Assembly (NCBI RefSeq): GCF_000281715.2
Contig: NZ_CP124576.1
Span: forward strand, 2,239,501 to 2,303,500
Source: Sphingobium sp. AP49
GTDB taxonomy: Bacteria > Pseudomonadota > Alphaproteobacteria > Sphingomonadales > Sphingomonadaceae
Reading direction: 5' to 3'
Length of the DNA: 64,000 nucleotides
Shown here: piece after piece, positions 1-10,155 of the stretch
Layout of the letters: each line of letters starts with the position of its first letter
How positions within the stretch are numbered: position 1 is the stretch's first letter
Position numbers and translations under genes: made by a program
The notes under the pieces: generated by a model
Databases searched by the model: none
Told to the model about the DNA's origin: nothing
What the model saw: the letters and a program-made list of their open reading frames with translations, nothing else

Positions 1-291
1 CGCAAGGCGGCGGCGGTGGCGCAACGCTATCCCGGGCAGATACTCGATATCGTCCATGCCGATTTCCACGCGCGGCCGATGGCGGTGCTGGAACAGATAT
101 ACAGTTTCATTGGGATGGACATTCCAATCGAAACCCAAGCCGATTTCAGCCGACGGATCGAGGACAAGCCCGAATTGCAGCATGGAACCCATCGTTATGC
201 GATCGCCGACTATGGCATGACCGAGGCGGAAGCGCGTGCGCCCTTCGGTGATTATGTCGCGCGCTTCGACCTGGTGGAGGAACGGCGATGA
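1..291 (+). CDS. Sulfotransferase family protein, C-terminal fragment (5' end outside window)
   Basis: The reading frame is open from the first base, so the gene starts to the left of the window and only about 96 C-terminal residues are visible. The segment HADFHARPMAVLEQIYSFIG, followed by a region where a short helix ends in a histidine (QHGTHRYAIADYG), matches the tail of PAPS-dependent sulfotransferases, which move a sulfo group from 3'-phosphoadenylyl sulfate to an acceptor. The PAPS-binding loop would lie in the missing part, so the call rests on tail similarity alone. The stop overlaps the start of the next gene by 4 bases (ATGA), which suggests one transcript with the alcohol dehydrogenase. 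The acceptor cannot be inferred. Confidence 0.6.
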   Translation, partial: RKAAAVAQRYPGQILDIVHADFHARPMAVLEQIYSFIGMDIPIETQADFSRRIEDKPELQHGTHRYAIADYGMTEAEARAPFGDYVARFDLVEERR

Positions 292-1301
292 AGGCTGCGC
301 TCTATCCCGGTGGCGGTCAGCCGATCATCATAGCCGATCTGACCGATCCCCGCCCCGGCCCGCATGATCTGCTGATCCGCGTCCATCGGTGCGGCATTTG
401 CGGCACAGATCTGTCGATGACGCGGGGCGGGGCTTGGGACTATGGCAAGGGGGTTCAGTTCGGCCATGAATATGCCGGGGAGGTGGTGGAAGCCGGACGC
501 GAGGTAACCGGATTTAGGCCCGGGGACCGGGTCGCGGTGATGCCATCCGTACCCTGCAGCCGCTGCGAACCCTGCCAGGCCCATGGCAATCCGGTGCTGT
601 GCACGGCCAAGCCCGGCAGTGCGATGGCAGGTTTTGCGGAATATGCCTGTATTCCCGCCAGCGTCGCCGTCCGACTGCCCGCGACGCTGTCACTCGCCGA
701 CGGTGCCTTGATCGAACCGCTGGCGATCAGCCTTTATGGCGCACGTCTGGGCCGCATCGGGGCGGGCGACCGCGTGCTCGTGCTGGGTGGTGGCACAGTG
801 GCGCTCTATGCGATCTATTGGGCGCGCAGGTTGGGGGCAGGGCGGATCGTGGCGCTCTCCCGCTCGGCCCGCAGGCGCGATCTGGCGCTGGCCATGGGCG
901 CGGATGAATTTGTCACCGCAGGCGAAGATGAGGTGGGTCTGGTGCAAGAGGTGCTGGGCGGCGCGCCACAGGTCGTTGTCGAAGCCGTGGGCGCCGAAGG
1001 GGTGCTTGGCAATGCCATTCGGCATGCCGGCCCCTTTTGCCGGATCGTTTCGCTTGGCTTCTGTACCGCGCCTGACCCCGTGATCCCGGCAATCGCCTCC
1101 TACAAATGCGTCTCGCTGCAATTTGCGGTCGGGTACAGGATGGCCGAATTTCTCTACATCGCGGATCAGATGGACAAGGGGCATGTCGATCCGGGAGCAA
1201 TTGTCAGCCGGACTATCGGCCTCAGCGATCTGCCTGCCATGCTGGCCACGCTGCGGCAGCCGAATGCGGAAACGAAGGTTCATGTCATGTGTGGCGGCTA
1301 A
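288..1301 (+). CDS. Zinc-dependent medium-chain alcohol dehydrogenase family protein
   Basis: A 337-residue MDR-superfamily oxidoreductase. The N-terminal GroES-like fold carries the catalytic-zinc set: Cys38 in GICGTD, and His60-Glu61 in GHEYAGEVV. The structural-zinc set is Cys90, Cys93, Cys96 and Cys105. The last structural spacing is one residue longer than the usual form. The Rossmann segment around VLVLGGGTVALYAIYW has a GGGTVA loop whose third glycine is replaced by alanine. The length is normal for the family. The start codon overlaps the sulfotransferase stop by 4 bases, so the two are probably translated together. Substrate is unknown; sorbitol- or threonine-dehydrogenase-like polyol or amino-alcohol oxidation is possible but not shown. 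Confidence 0.8.
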   Translation: MKAALYPGGGQPIIIADLTDPRPGPHDLLIRVHRCGICGTDLSMTRGGAWDYGKGVQFGHEYAGEVVEAGREVTGFRPGDRVAVMPSVPCSRCEPCQAHGNPVLCTAKPGSAMAGFAEYACIPASVAVRLPATLSLADGALIEPLAISLYGARLGRIGAGDRVLVLGGGTVALYAIYWARRLGAGRIVALSRSARRRDLALAMGADEFVTAGEDEVGLVQEVLGGAPQVVVEAVGAEGVLGNAIRHAGPFCRIVSLGFCTAPDPVIPAIASYKCVSLQFAVGYRMAEFLYIADQMDKGHVDPGAIVSRTIGLSDLPAMLATLRQPNAETKVHVMCGG

Positions 1302-1366
1302 TCGCGTTGCCCGGTGCGCGATGCTTCTCTAAAAACCAGGGAAGGTCACCAATACATGACGGAAAA

Positions 1367-1442
<76 letters not shown>

Positions 1443-1501
1443 ACACCGGCCTATGACGGATCCCGATGGGATCATTCCTGCATCAGGCCCGATGCAGGAT
1501 T

Positions 1502-1577
<76 letters not shown>

Positions 1578-1698
1578 ATGCCTGTGTCGGTCAACCTGCT
1601 GGTTGATCGCTGCGGCGTGGGCGGGCTGTTAGCAGTCACTTGCGATTCTGCAAACACTAAATCGCGATGATCCGGAAATTTTTCGTGCCGGACAGCTA

Positions 1699-2811
1699 TT
1701 ACGCCCAGTTTCCGGGGCGCGCGATGCGCCGGCTGGAACGATCGATCGACATGATGATGCCAACGCACAGCATCACGGTGAGCATCGAAGATCCGCCATA
1801 GGACATGAAGGGCAGTGGGATGCCCACCACCGGCGCCAGCCCCATCACCATCATCAGGTTGATCGCGACATAGAAGAAGATCGTCGTGGTAAGCCCGGCC
1901 GAGACCATGCGGGCAAATTTGTCCGGCGTACGCATCGACACGCGAATGCCCCAGCGAAACAGCAGCATGAAGGCGCCGATCAGGAAGACACCTCCGGCCA
2001 GGCCCCATTCCTCCGCCATGGTTGCGAAGACGAAGTCGGTATGGCCTTCGGGCAGATATTGCAGGTGACTCTGGGTGCCCTGCATGAAGCCCTTGCCCCA
2101 TACGCCGCCCGAACCGATCGCGATCTTCGACTGGCTGATATGGTAGCCCGCGCCAAGGGGGTCGCTTTCCGGGTCCATGAAGATCAGCACGCGCTTCTTT
2201 TGATAGTCGTGCAGAAAGCTGAAGGCGATCGGGATGACCGCAGCGACGGCGAGGCCCGAACCGACGAACAGGCGCAGGGGGAGCCCCGCCAGGAACATGA
2301 CGGTAATGCCACCCGCCAGGATCATCGTTGCGGTACCCAGGTCGGGTTGTACCAGCACCAGCGCCCAAGGCACGCCGATCAGCACCAGCGCGGGCCAGAT
2401 CGCATTCCAGCGGCGGATTTCACCCACCGGCAGCAGGGCATAGAAGCGCGCGACTGCCAGCACGATGATCGGCTTCATGAATTCGGACGGCTGCAACTGC
2501 ATGAAGCCCAGGTTGATCCATCGCTGGCTGCCACCGGCCACGCCACCGATCAGCTCGACCAGAACCAGCGAGACCAGGATGATCCCATAAGCGGGGAAGG
2601 CAAAGCGGGCGATCAATTCAAGGGGAATACGGCTGAGTACCAGTGCCATCACCGAGAAGACAGCGAAGCGGACGCCCTGGTTGATGGCCCAGGGCGTGAT
2701 GCTGCCGCCGGCCGCACTATAGAGGACCAGGGTGCCGAACAGGGCGATCGCGGTCAGGAGGCCCAGGACACGCCAGGGAAACTGGGTGACCTGCTGGGGA
2801 ATGATGCTCAT
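1699..2811 (-). CDS. rodA: Rod-shape-determining peptidoglycan glycosyltransferase RodA
   Basis: A 370-residue SEDS-family membrane protein with about ten hydrophobic segments. Family hallmarks are GSQRWINLGFMQLQPSEFMK near residue 95 and PEGHTDFVFATMAEEWG in the large extracellular loop. RodA polymerises lipid II glycan strands at the inner membrane for lateral wall growth. It pairs with the class B PBP2 encoded immediately upstream. The start overlaps the mrdA stop by 4 bases (ATGA), giving translational coupling. It is the last gene of the mreB-mreC-mreD-mrdA-rodA cluster. The 120 bases downstream hold no gene before the tRNA-Lys pair. Confidence 0.95.
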   Translation of the reverse strand: MSIIPQQVTQFPWRVLGLLTAIALFGTLVLYSAAGGSITPWAINQGVRFAVFSVMALVLSRIPLELIARFAFPAYGIILVSLVLVELIGGVAGGSQRWINLGFMQLQPSEFMKPIIVLAVARFYALLPVGEIRRWNAIWPALVLIGVPWALVLVQPDLGTATMILAGGITVMFLAGLPLRLFVGSGLAVAAVIPIAFSFLHDYQKKRVLIFMDPESDPLGAGYHISQSKIAIGSGGVWGKGFMQGTQSHLQYLPEGHTDFVFATMAEEWGLAGGVFLIGAFMLLFRWGIRVSMRTPDKFARMVSAGLTTTIFFYVAINLMMVMGLAPVVGIPLPFMSYGGSSMLTVMLCVGIIMSIDRSSRRIARPGNWA

Positions 2812-4886
2812 TGATCTTCCCCTGTGCCCGGAGGCGCCGGCAGGTCGTCATCGTCCGATACTGCGTTGACGGCGGCCGGGGCGGCTGGCGCGGTTGGCGT
2901 TGCGGCATTGGCCGCCTCGGTCGCGTTCGCCGCTGCCGTAACCGGCACTTCGCCCTTCTCGATCGCCTTGGCGAGTCGGAAGGCGCCCATCTGCCGTGCC
3001 TGGCGCTCGGCTGGGGTGCCGCCCCAGCCCTTTTCCAGCGTGACCAGCTTCTCCATCGCCGCCTTGGGATCGAACAGGTAGGACATGGTATCGCTGGCGA
3101 TCATCGGCGCGTCTTCCAGCCGATTGACGTGGCCGCCATGCTCAATGATGCAGGCGATCGCATAGCGCGGATTGTCGAACGGGGCGAAACCCTGGAACAA
3201 GGCATGGTCACGCAGTTTGAAGGGCAGGCCGGCATTGCCGCGCACGCCACCGGCGCGTTCGGCCATGGTGATGCGGCGGACCTGCGCGGTACCGGTCTTG
3301 CCGGCGATCAGCACATTGGGGATGTTCATACGCGCCGCACCGCCGGTACCGCCGCCATTGACCACCGCACTCATCGCGTCGCGGATCGTGACCAGATGCT
3401 CCTCGGGCACGCCGACCAGGGCAGGATCGGGGCGTGCGACGCCGTGCAGGAAATTGGGCATCAACTGTCGCCCAGTCGCCAGCCGCGCTGCCATCACCGC
3501 CATCTGCAGCGGATTAATCAGCATATAGCCCTGGCCGATGGTCGCATTGACAGTGTCGTAAACCTGCCATTTCTGGTTATATTTCTTAAGCTTCCATGCC
3601 GGGTCTGGAACGGTGCCATAACTCTGGCTGGGGAAGGGCAGGTCAAATTTCTGTCCCATGCCGACGCGCCGCGCCATGCTGGCGATCCGGTCCATGCCGA
3701 TCCGCTGGGCCATCTGGTAGAAATAGATGTCGCAACTCTGGGCGATCGCGCCACGCATGTTGAGCGGGCCATGGCCGCGCTTCTTGTGGCAGTGGAACAG
3801 GGTGTTGCCGACGCGGATCGCCCCGCCGCAACTGACCGTCTCGGATGGCGATACGCCTGCTTCCAGCAGCGCCAGCGCGACCATCGGCTTTACCGTCGAT
3901 CCGGGCGGGTAGAGGCCCTGCAGCACCTTGTTGCGCAGCGGGACATGGTCGTCCTTCGACAGCATTTCCCATTCGAGATGGCTGATGCCGTCGGAAAAGC
4001 TGTTAGGATCAAAACTGGGCATCGATGCCATCGCCAGCACATCGCCATTGTGGCAGTCGATTACCACCACGGCGCCGCTTTGGGTGGCAAGGCGGCGGCC
4101 GGCATATTCCTGCAGGCCTGCGTCGATGGTCAGCTTGATCGGATTGCCCGGGGTGTCGGGGCGGGTGGTGAGTTCGCGCACGATCTTGCCGCGCGCCGTT
4201 ACCTCGACCCGCTTGGCACCCGGCTTGCCCGTCAGATGGGCATCATAGGCGCGTTCCAGCCCATCCTTGCCGACCTTGAAGCCGGGGGTGATCAGGAGGG
4301 GATCCTTGCGCTTTTTATAGTCCTCGGCGGTCGCCGCGCCGACATAACCCAACAGATGGCCGACGGCAGCGCCTGCGGGATAGTGGCGGGAAAAGCCCTG
4401 GCTGGGCGCGACGCCCGGCAGGTCGGTCAACCGCACGCTGACGGCGGCAAATTGGTCATAGGTCAGCTTGTCAGCGACCTGGACCGGGCGGAACCCTGCC
4501 GATTTTTCGAGTTCCTCCCGGATCCGGTCGACCTCGTCCGACTGGAGGGAGAGCAATTGCGCCAGATGTCGGATCGTCCCATCGGCATCGGTCACCCGTT
4601 GCGGGATCAGGTCAACGCGAAAATCGGTGCGGTTATTGGCCAGAGGCCGGCCGTTGCGATCGATGATCCAGCCGCGCCGCGGCGGGATCAGCGTCAGGTT
4701 GACGCGATTGCTCTCGGAGAGAAGCTGATATTTCTCATTCTCGGCGACGCTGATCCAGGCCATGCGTCCGACCAGAAGCGCACCGACCGCGCCCTGTAGC
4801 CCCCCCACCACCATCGCCCGGCGTGTGAAGGTGAAGGATTGGGCGGCTTCGGTGATGATCTTGCGCTTGGGTGTCGGAAACTTCAT
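2808..4886 (-). CDS. mrdA: Penicillin-binding protein 2 (elongasome transpeptidase)
   Basis: A 692-residue class B PBP that cross-links peptidoglycan during elongation. It has a short cytoplasmic tail, one membrane anchor near residues 24-45, a dimerisation/pedestal domain, then the transpeptidase domain. The active-site motifs are Ser330-Thr-Val-Lys333, Ser384-Cys-Asp386 and Lys530-Thr-Gly. The frame is open about 110 codons further upstream, but the start chosen here (MKFPTPKRK) overlaps the mreD stop by 4 bases and gives the normal length. The last 45 or so residues are an Ala/Pro-rich, low-complexity tail with an acidic stretch, longer than in many relatives and probably disordered in the periplasm. 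Confidence 0.95.
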   Translation of the reverse strand: MKFPTPKRKIITEAAQSFTFTRRAMVVGGLQGAVGALLVGRMAWISVAENEKYQLLSESNRVNLTLIPPRRGWIIDRNGRPLANNRTDFRVDLIPQRVTDADGTIRHLAQLLSLQSDEVDRIREELEKSAGFRPVQVADKLTYDQFAAVSVRLTDLPGVAPSQGFSRHYPAGAAVGHLLGYVGAATAEDYKKRKDPLLITPGFKVGKDGLERAYDAHLTGKPGAKRVEVTARGKIVRELTTRPDTPGNPIKLTIDAGLQEYAGRRLATQSGAVVVIDCHNGDVLAMASMPSFDPNSFSDGISHLEWEMLSKDDHVPLRNKVLQGLYPPGSTVKPMVALALLEAGVSPSETVSCGGAIRVGNTLFHCHKKRGHGPLNMRGAIAQSCDIYFYQMAQRIGMDRIASMARRVGMGQKFDLPFPSQSYGTVPDPAWKLKKYNQKWQVYDTVNATIGQGYMLINPLQMAVMAARLATGRQLMPNFLHGVARPDPALVGVPEEHLVTIRDAMSAVVNGGGTGGAARMNIPNVLIAGKTGTAQVRRITMAERAGGVRGNAGLPFKLRDHALFQGFAPFDNPRYAIACIIEHGGHVNRLEDAPMIASDTMSYLFDPKAAMEKLVTLEKGWGGTPAERQARQMGAFRLAKAIEKGEVPVTAAANATEAANAATPTAPAAPAAVNAVSDDDDLPAPPGTGEDQ

Positions 4887-5410
4887 GCCATGACGCGCCA
4901 GCGGTCGATCCGGGCACATTGCCGGACGATGAAGGGAAAGAGCAATATCGTCCAGAGCATTTGCGGTGCGACCAACAGCAGTTTTACGGGACCTCCGCCG
5001 GTGATCCGCGCGAAGAACAGGCCGCCGACGATGCAGAAGATAATCGCCATGGTCGCGATTAGCCAGTCCTGCCTGTAGCTGCGCCAGATCAATCGATGCT
5101 CGATCGCATCGATCCCCATCAGCATCACGGTCCACAGGAACATGGCGGAACCGATTGGCTGGCCGCTCATCATGTCGTCGAACAGGCCGAGGGGCAGGCC
5201 GATCCACGCGCGCCACAATTCCGGGCGCAGCAGGCGCCAGGACAGCAGGATGAGAAGGCCGAAGGGCGGCATCACCGGCGACTGGGCGATCACCGGCAAG
5301 AGGGTCAATGCCGATCCGAACATGACCGCCATGACCGGCGTTCCTGCCAGGCGCCAGCGTGACGGATGGCGGCCGAGACGCGGGACGTGCTGGAGATGCG
5401 GGTCAATCAT
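4883..5410 (-). CDS. mreD: Rod-shape-determining protein MreD
   Basis: A 175-residue hydrophobic protein with five or so membrane segments, in the mreD position between mreC and mrdA. The stretch FGLLILLSWRLLRPELWRAW and the following DDMMSGQPIG segment fit the MreD family, whose role is to bridge MreB/MreC to the wall synthases in the inner membrane. The open frame extends much further upstream inside mreC. The start at MIDPHL is chosen because it overlaps the mreC stop by 4 bases. The other end overlaps the mrdA start in the same way. Confidence 0.88.
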   Translation of the reverse strand: MIDPHLQHVPRLGRHPSRWRLAGTPVMAVMFGSALTLLPVIAQSPVMPPFGLLILLSWRLLRPELWRAWIGLPLGLFDDMMSGQPIGSAMFLWTVMLMGIDAIEHRLIWRSYRQDWLIATMAIIFCIVGGLFFARITGGGPVKLLLVAPQMLWTILLFPFIVRQCARIDRWRVMA

Positions 5411-6327
5411 GGAACAGCGTTGTTGCCGGTTAGCGGCATGTCGCCTGCGGCATCGGGATTGCTGCCCGGAACGGAGCGGGTCACGACCTGCTCGAACGCC
5501 CGCTCGACCACCACGGCATCGACCTTCGACGGATTGGCGAGCGGCACGCCATAGGCGATTTCGCCCTGGACGCGCACGATCACCGCGACCGGGATATTGG
5601 GTTGATAGATGCCCCCGATGCCCGACGTTACCAGCAGGTCGCCCGGCTTGAAGGGGTTGCGCCCGGCCGCAAGCGCACGGATTTCCAACGATCCATCGCC
5701 GGCACCGGTCGATATGGCGGGAATATTGTCGTTTGCCCGGCGGACCGGCACGATGTTGCTGCTGTCGGTCAACAACAGGACATCGGCGGTGTTGGGCGTG
5801 GTCGTCTGGACGCGCCCGACCAGCCCTTCGGCGGCGCGCACGGGCATGCCCGGTCGCACACCCTGCCAGCGGCCGGCATTGAGCCGGGCGAAGCGGCGCG
5901 CGCTGCTGGCAGACGAACTGATGAGGCGGGCCGACAGGAGGGCGCTGCTGTCCTCGTCGACCAGCTTCAACAACTTCTTGAGGCGCGCATTTTCCTGGGC
6001 GATGCCCTTGGCCTCGATAATGCGATTCCGGTCGGCCTCGACCTGACGGCGCAGGCCGACATTTTGCGAGCCGGCGCGCCAATAGGCGGCCAGAACCTCG
6101 TCGACCGAGCTGATCCCACTCACCATCCGCTTCATGCCGGTGGAAAGCGGGCGGGTGATTTCCGCCGTACCGGTCCGTATCGCGGCAAAGCCGGTGGGGT
6201 CGAAAATGGCGACCACCACCAGCAACAGCCCGATCGCGGCCCCGGTTATCGCCACTACATAGCTGGCGAACAGCCCATATTGCGCCTTCCGGTTATGACC
6301 GGGGCGACGGCTGGTTGGCCGCGCCAT
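5407..6327 (-). CDS. mreC: Rod-shape-determining protein MreC
   Basis: A 306-residue bitopic protein: a basic N-terminus, one membrane helix near residues 17-42, a coiled-coil stretch around residues 75-120 rich in Arg, Glu and Leu, and then the periplasmic double beta-barrel region containing GLVGRVQ and LLVTSGIGGIY. MreC forms a periplasmic scaffold that activates the PBP2-RodA pair. It begins 17 bases after mreB on the same strand and overlaps mreD by 4 bases. Its length is usual for alphaproteobacteria. Confidence 0.93.
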   Translation of the reverse strand: MARPTSRRPGHNRKAQYGLFASYVVAITGAAIGLLLVVVAIFDPTGFAAIRTGTAEITRPLSTGMKRMVSGISSVDEVLAAYWRAGSQNVGLRRQVEADRNRIIEAKGIAQENARLKKLLKLVDEDSSALLSARLISSSASSARRFARLNAGRWQGVRPGMPVRAAEGLVGRVQTTTPNTADVLLLTDSSNIVPVRRANDNIPAISTGAGDGSLEIRALAAGRNPFKPGDLLVTSGIGGIYQPNIPVAVIVRVQGEIAYGVPLANPSKVDAVVVERAFEQVVTRSVPGSNPDAAGDMPLTGNNAVP

Positions 6328-6344
6328 CGTCTATGTCCCCCGGC

Positions 6345-7394
<1,050 letters not shown>

Positions 7395-7465
7395 TTATCC
7401 TGTTTCGCCCGATGCGCCGGCCTATGTTCCGGGACATCGGAAGTCCGTGCCCACGCTCCGTCCCG

Positions 7466-7493
7466 CCAAAATTATGTGACGCAATTATTTTGG
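7466..7493. promoter_or_regulatory. AT-rich inverted repeat in the mreB-mutL divergent gap
   Basis: The half-sites ccaaaat and attttgg, 14 bases apart, form a 7-base inverted repeat. It sits in an unusually AT-rich patch in the middle of the gap between the divergent mreB and mutL genes. It could be an operator or part of overlapping promoters. No factor is identified and the arms are short, so this is a weak call. Confidence 0.25.
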
Positions 7494-7538
7494 GGTCGCG
7501 GCTCGCGGAAAGCGCTCGCTTGGGCTAGTCACTAATCA

Positions 7539-9353
7539 ATGTCAATACGCCGTCTACCCGAACATCTGGTCAATCGCATTGCCGCAGGCGAAGTGGTCGA
7601 AAGACCCGCCAGCGCGCTCAAGGAAATCGTTGAAAACGCGCTCGATGCGGGCGCGACTCGGATTGCTGTGCGGCTGTCGGCCGGGGGGCTCGACCGGATC
7701 GAGGTCAGCGACGATGGCTGCGGCATGGATTCGCAGGACATGGCCCTGGCGCTGGAACGCCATGCCACCTCCAAGATGCCCGACGACGCGATCGAGAATG
7801 TCGCGACCCTGGGCTTTCGGGGCGAGGCGCTGCCGTCCATCGCCTCGGTCGCGCGCCTGTCGATCGACAGCCGGCCGCGCGGCGCCGATGGCTGGAACCG
7901 CACCGTCGACAATGGTGTGCTGGTGGCCGAGGGGCCGGCCGCGCTCCCGCCCGGCACCCGCGTCATCGTCGACCAGCTCTTTGCCAAGGTGCCGGCGCGG
8001 CGCAAATTCCTGCGCTCGGCCAAGGCCGAATATGCCGCCTGCCTCGACGTCATGCGCCGCCTCGCCATGGCGCATCCCTCGGTCGCCTTCTCGGTCGAGC
8101 ATGACGGCCGCCGCGTGCTGGGCGTACAGGCGGGCGAGGCGCGGGAGGAGCGGGTCGCCGCCCTCACCGACCGGCAACTGGCCGACAATCATGTGATCGT
8201 CAGCCTGGAGCGGGACGGCGTGCAGCTTTCCGGCGTCGCTTCGCTGCCGACCTACAATCGGGGCGTGGGCGATCATCAATATCTGTTCGTCAACGGTCGC
8301 CCGGTACGCGACCGGCTGCTGATCGGCGCGCTGCGCGGGGCCTATGCCGACATGCTGGCGCGGGACCGTCATCCGGTCGTCGCCCTGTTCCTCGACGTCC
8401 CGCCGCTGGAGGTGGACGTCAATGTCCACCCGGCCAAGACCGAGGTGCGCTTCCGCGATCCGGCGCTGATTCGCGGCATGATCGTCTCGGGCCTGCGTCG
8501 CGCTCTGGACGCGGAGGGGTTCCGCGCGGTCCAGCATGCCGATCCGGCCGCGCTCAACGCCTGGAAGCCCGAACCGCTGTCGCCGACGCCGATCGGCGCC
8601 ATGCCGATCTTCGAGGCGGCGGCCACGCCCTATGCGCCGCCCAGCTACAGCCAGTTCGCGCCGTCCTCGCCCGCCGGCTATCAGGGGGTAGGGGATCGGC
8701 GGCCGAATTTCCTGACTCCGCCGCCGCAAGCGCGGGCCGAACCTGCCGCCGCGCCTGCGCCCGAGGGCACCAGCTTCCCGCTTGGCGTTGCGCGGGGCCA
8801 GGTCGCCCGCACCTATATCGTCGCCGAGGCCGAAGATGGGTTGGTGATCGTCGACCAGCATGCCGCGCATGAGCGGCTGACCCTGGAACGGATGCGCCGC
8901 GCGATGGAGGGGCAGGGTGTGGCGTCGCAGGCGCTGCTGCTGCCCGAGGTGGTGGAACTGGACGAGCCGGCCTGCGATCGGCTGGAGGCGCGGGTCGCCG
9001 AACTCAAGGAATTCGGCCTGGAACTGGAGCGCTTCGGTCCGTCGGCCATGCTGGTGCGCGCGACCCCGGCGATGCTGGGGCAGGGCGATGTGCAGGGGTT
9101 GGTCTCCGACCTTGCCGATGATCTCGCCGCCTATGACAGCGCCCTGTCGCTCAAGGAGCGGCTGGATCTGGTCGCCGCGACCATGGCCTGCCACGGCTCG
9201 GTCCGCGCCGGCCGCATCCTCAGCGTGGCGGAAATGAACGCCCTGCTGCGCGAAATGGAAATCACCCCGCGCTCGGGTCAGTGCAACCATGGCCGGCCGA
9301 CCTGGGTGAAGCTTGGCCATGGCGATATCGAGAAACTGTTCGGGCGGAAATAG
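7539..9353 (+). CDS. mutL: DNA mismatch repair protein MutL
   Basis: A 604-residue protein. The N-terminal GHKL ATPase carries ALKEIVENALDAGAT, DDGCGM and TLGFRGEALPSIASV. A Pro/Ala-rich linker covers about residues 335-410, followed by the dimerisation/endonuclease domain. At residues 439-450 it has an exact DQHA(X)2E(X)4E metal-binding motif, with supporting ACHGSVRAG and QCNHGRP segments. It is therefore the nicking type of MutL expected in bacteria without MutH. The start codon has no convincing Shine-Dalgarno sequence upstream, so it may be leaderless or weakly initiated. It is divergent from mreB. Confidence 0.97.
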   Translation: MSIRRLPEHLVNRIAAGEVVERPASALKEIVENALDAGATRIAVRLSAGGLDRIEVSDDGCGMDSQDMALALERHATSKMPDDAIENVATLGFRGEALPSIASVARLSIDSRPRGADGWNRTVDNGVLVAEGPAALPPGTRVIVDQLFAKVPARRKFLRSAKAEYAACLDVMRRLAMAHPSVAFSVEHDGRRVLGVQAGEAREERVAALTDRQLADNHVIVSLERDGVQLSGVASLPTYNRGVGDHQYLFVNGRPVRDRLLIGALRGAYADMLARDRHPVVALFLDVPPLEVDVNVHPAKTEVRFRDPALIRGMIVSGLRRALDAEGFRAVQHADPAALNAWKPEPLSPTPIGAMPIFEAAATPYAPPSYSQFAPSSPAGYQGVGDRRPNFLTPPPQARAEPAAAPAPEGTSFPLGVARGQVARTYIVAEAEDGLVIVDQHAAHERLTLERMRRAMEGQGVASQALLLPEVVELDEPACDRLEARVAELKEFGLELERFGPSAMLVRATPAMLGQGDVQGLVSDLADDLAAYDSALSLKERLDLVAATMACHGSVRAGRILSVAEMNALLREMEITPRSGQCNHGRPTWVKLGHGDIEKLFGRK

Positions 9354-9355
9354 CC

Positions 9356-9982
9356 TTACCGCTCTACCGCCATCCGTACGGCGAGGCCGCCCAGCACGGT
9401 GCCCATCAACCAGCGCTGGATCGTCAGCCAGCGCGGCCGGGTGCCGAGGAAGCCGGCGATCGATCCGGCGAGGCAGGCGATGATCGCGTTGACCGACAGG
9501 CTGATGACGATCTGGGTCGCGCCCAGGATCAGCGATTGGCCCAGCACATGGCCGCGCGCCGGATCGACGAACTGGGGCAGCAGCGAGAGGTAGATCATCG
9601 CCACCTTGGGGTTGAGCAGATTGGTCAGCAGCCCCATGGCGAACAGCTTGCGCGGTCCGTCGAGTGGCAATTGCTTCACCTGGAAGGGCGATCGCCCGCC
9701 CGGCCGCACCGCGTTCCAGGCCAGCCACAGCAGATAGAGCGCGCCGCCTAACCGCAGCGCATCATAGGCGAAGGGCACCGCCATCAGCAAAGCAGTAATG
9801 CCAAAGGCGGCGGCCAGCATGTAGAAGAGGAAGCCGCAGGCGACGCCGAGCAGCGAGACCATGCCGGCGGCGCGCCCCTGGCTGATCGAGCGCGAGATGA
9901 GGTAGATCATGTTCGGCCCCGGCGTCAGCACCATGCCGAGCGAGATGAGGGCGAAGGCGGCAAGATGCGCGGTGCTGGGCAT
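9356..9982 (-). CDS. LysE/RhtB family amino-acid exporter
   Basis: A 208-residue inner-membrane protein with about six hydrophobic helices and the family signature GMVLTPGPNMIYLISRSISQ near residue 17. A second hydrophobic block contains LGGALYLLWLAWNAVRPGG. Members export lysine, homoserine, threonine, leucine or related metabolites. The substrate cannot be told from sequence. The stop lies 2 bases from the mutL stop (convergent genes). The gene stands alone; upstream is a palindromic repeat region. Confidence 0.87.
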   Translation of the reverse strand: MPSTAHLAAFALISLGMVLTPGPNMIYLISRSISQGRAAGMVSLLGVACGFLFYMLAAAFGITALLMAVPFAYDALRLGGALYLLWLAWNAVRPGGRSPFQVKQLPLDGPRKLFAMGLLTNLLNPKVAMIYLSLLPQFVDPARGHVLGQSLILGATQIVISLSVNAIIACLAGSIAGFLGTRPRWLTIQRWLMGTVLGGLAVRMAVER

Positions 9983-10068
9983 GGCTGGGTTCCCCGGATG
10001 AGCGTTCGGCTTCGTCTAGGGAGGGGCGATCCGCGCCGACAGGTCCGGGCGGAAGGAACTGGCATTTT

Positions 10069-10147
10069 CATCCGTTCGGTTTGAGCATCGTCGAGAAGCA
10101 GCGCGGAAAGCGCTCGCGTTTCTCGACAGGCTCGAAACGAACGGATG
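10069..10147. repeat. Long imperfect palindromic repeat (REP-like)
   Basis: The outer arms catccgttcg...gagc and gctcgaaacgaacggatg pair almost perfectly, and inside them gtcgagaa pairs with ttctcgac. The result is a hairpin of roughly 80 bases in the gap between two minus-strand genes. The core, a gttcg-tttcgag-tcgagaa theme, resembles short interspersed palindromes that I recall as common in sphingomonad genomes. That identification is from memory and has not been searched. It may act as a transcript end or mRNA stabiliser. Confidence 0.6.
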
Positions 10148-10155
10148 TGGTGGGC

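Noticed and set aside
2811..4799. 662-codon frame opposite mrdA
   Set aside because: It is a mirror frame of a clearly real penicillin-binding protein, with no domain pattern; high GC makes such long shadows common here. The same applies to the long frames opposite mutL, ppdK, pgm, ccmF and kup.
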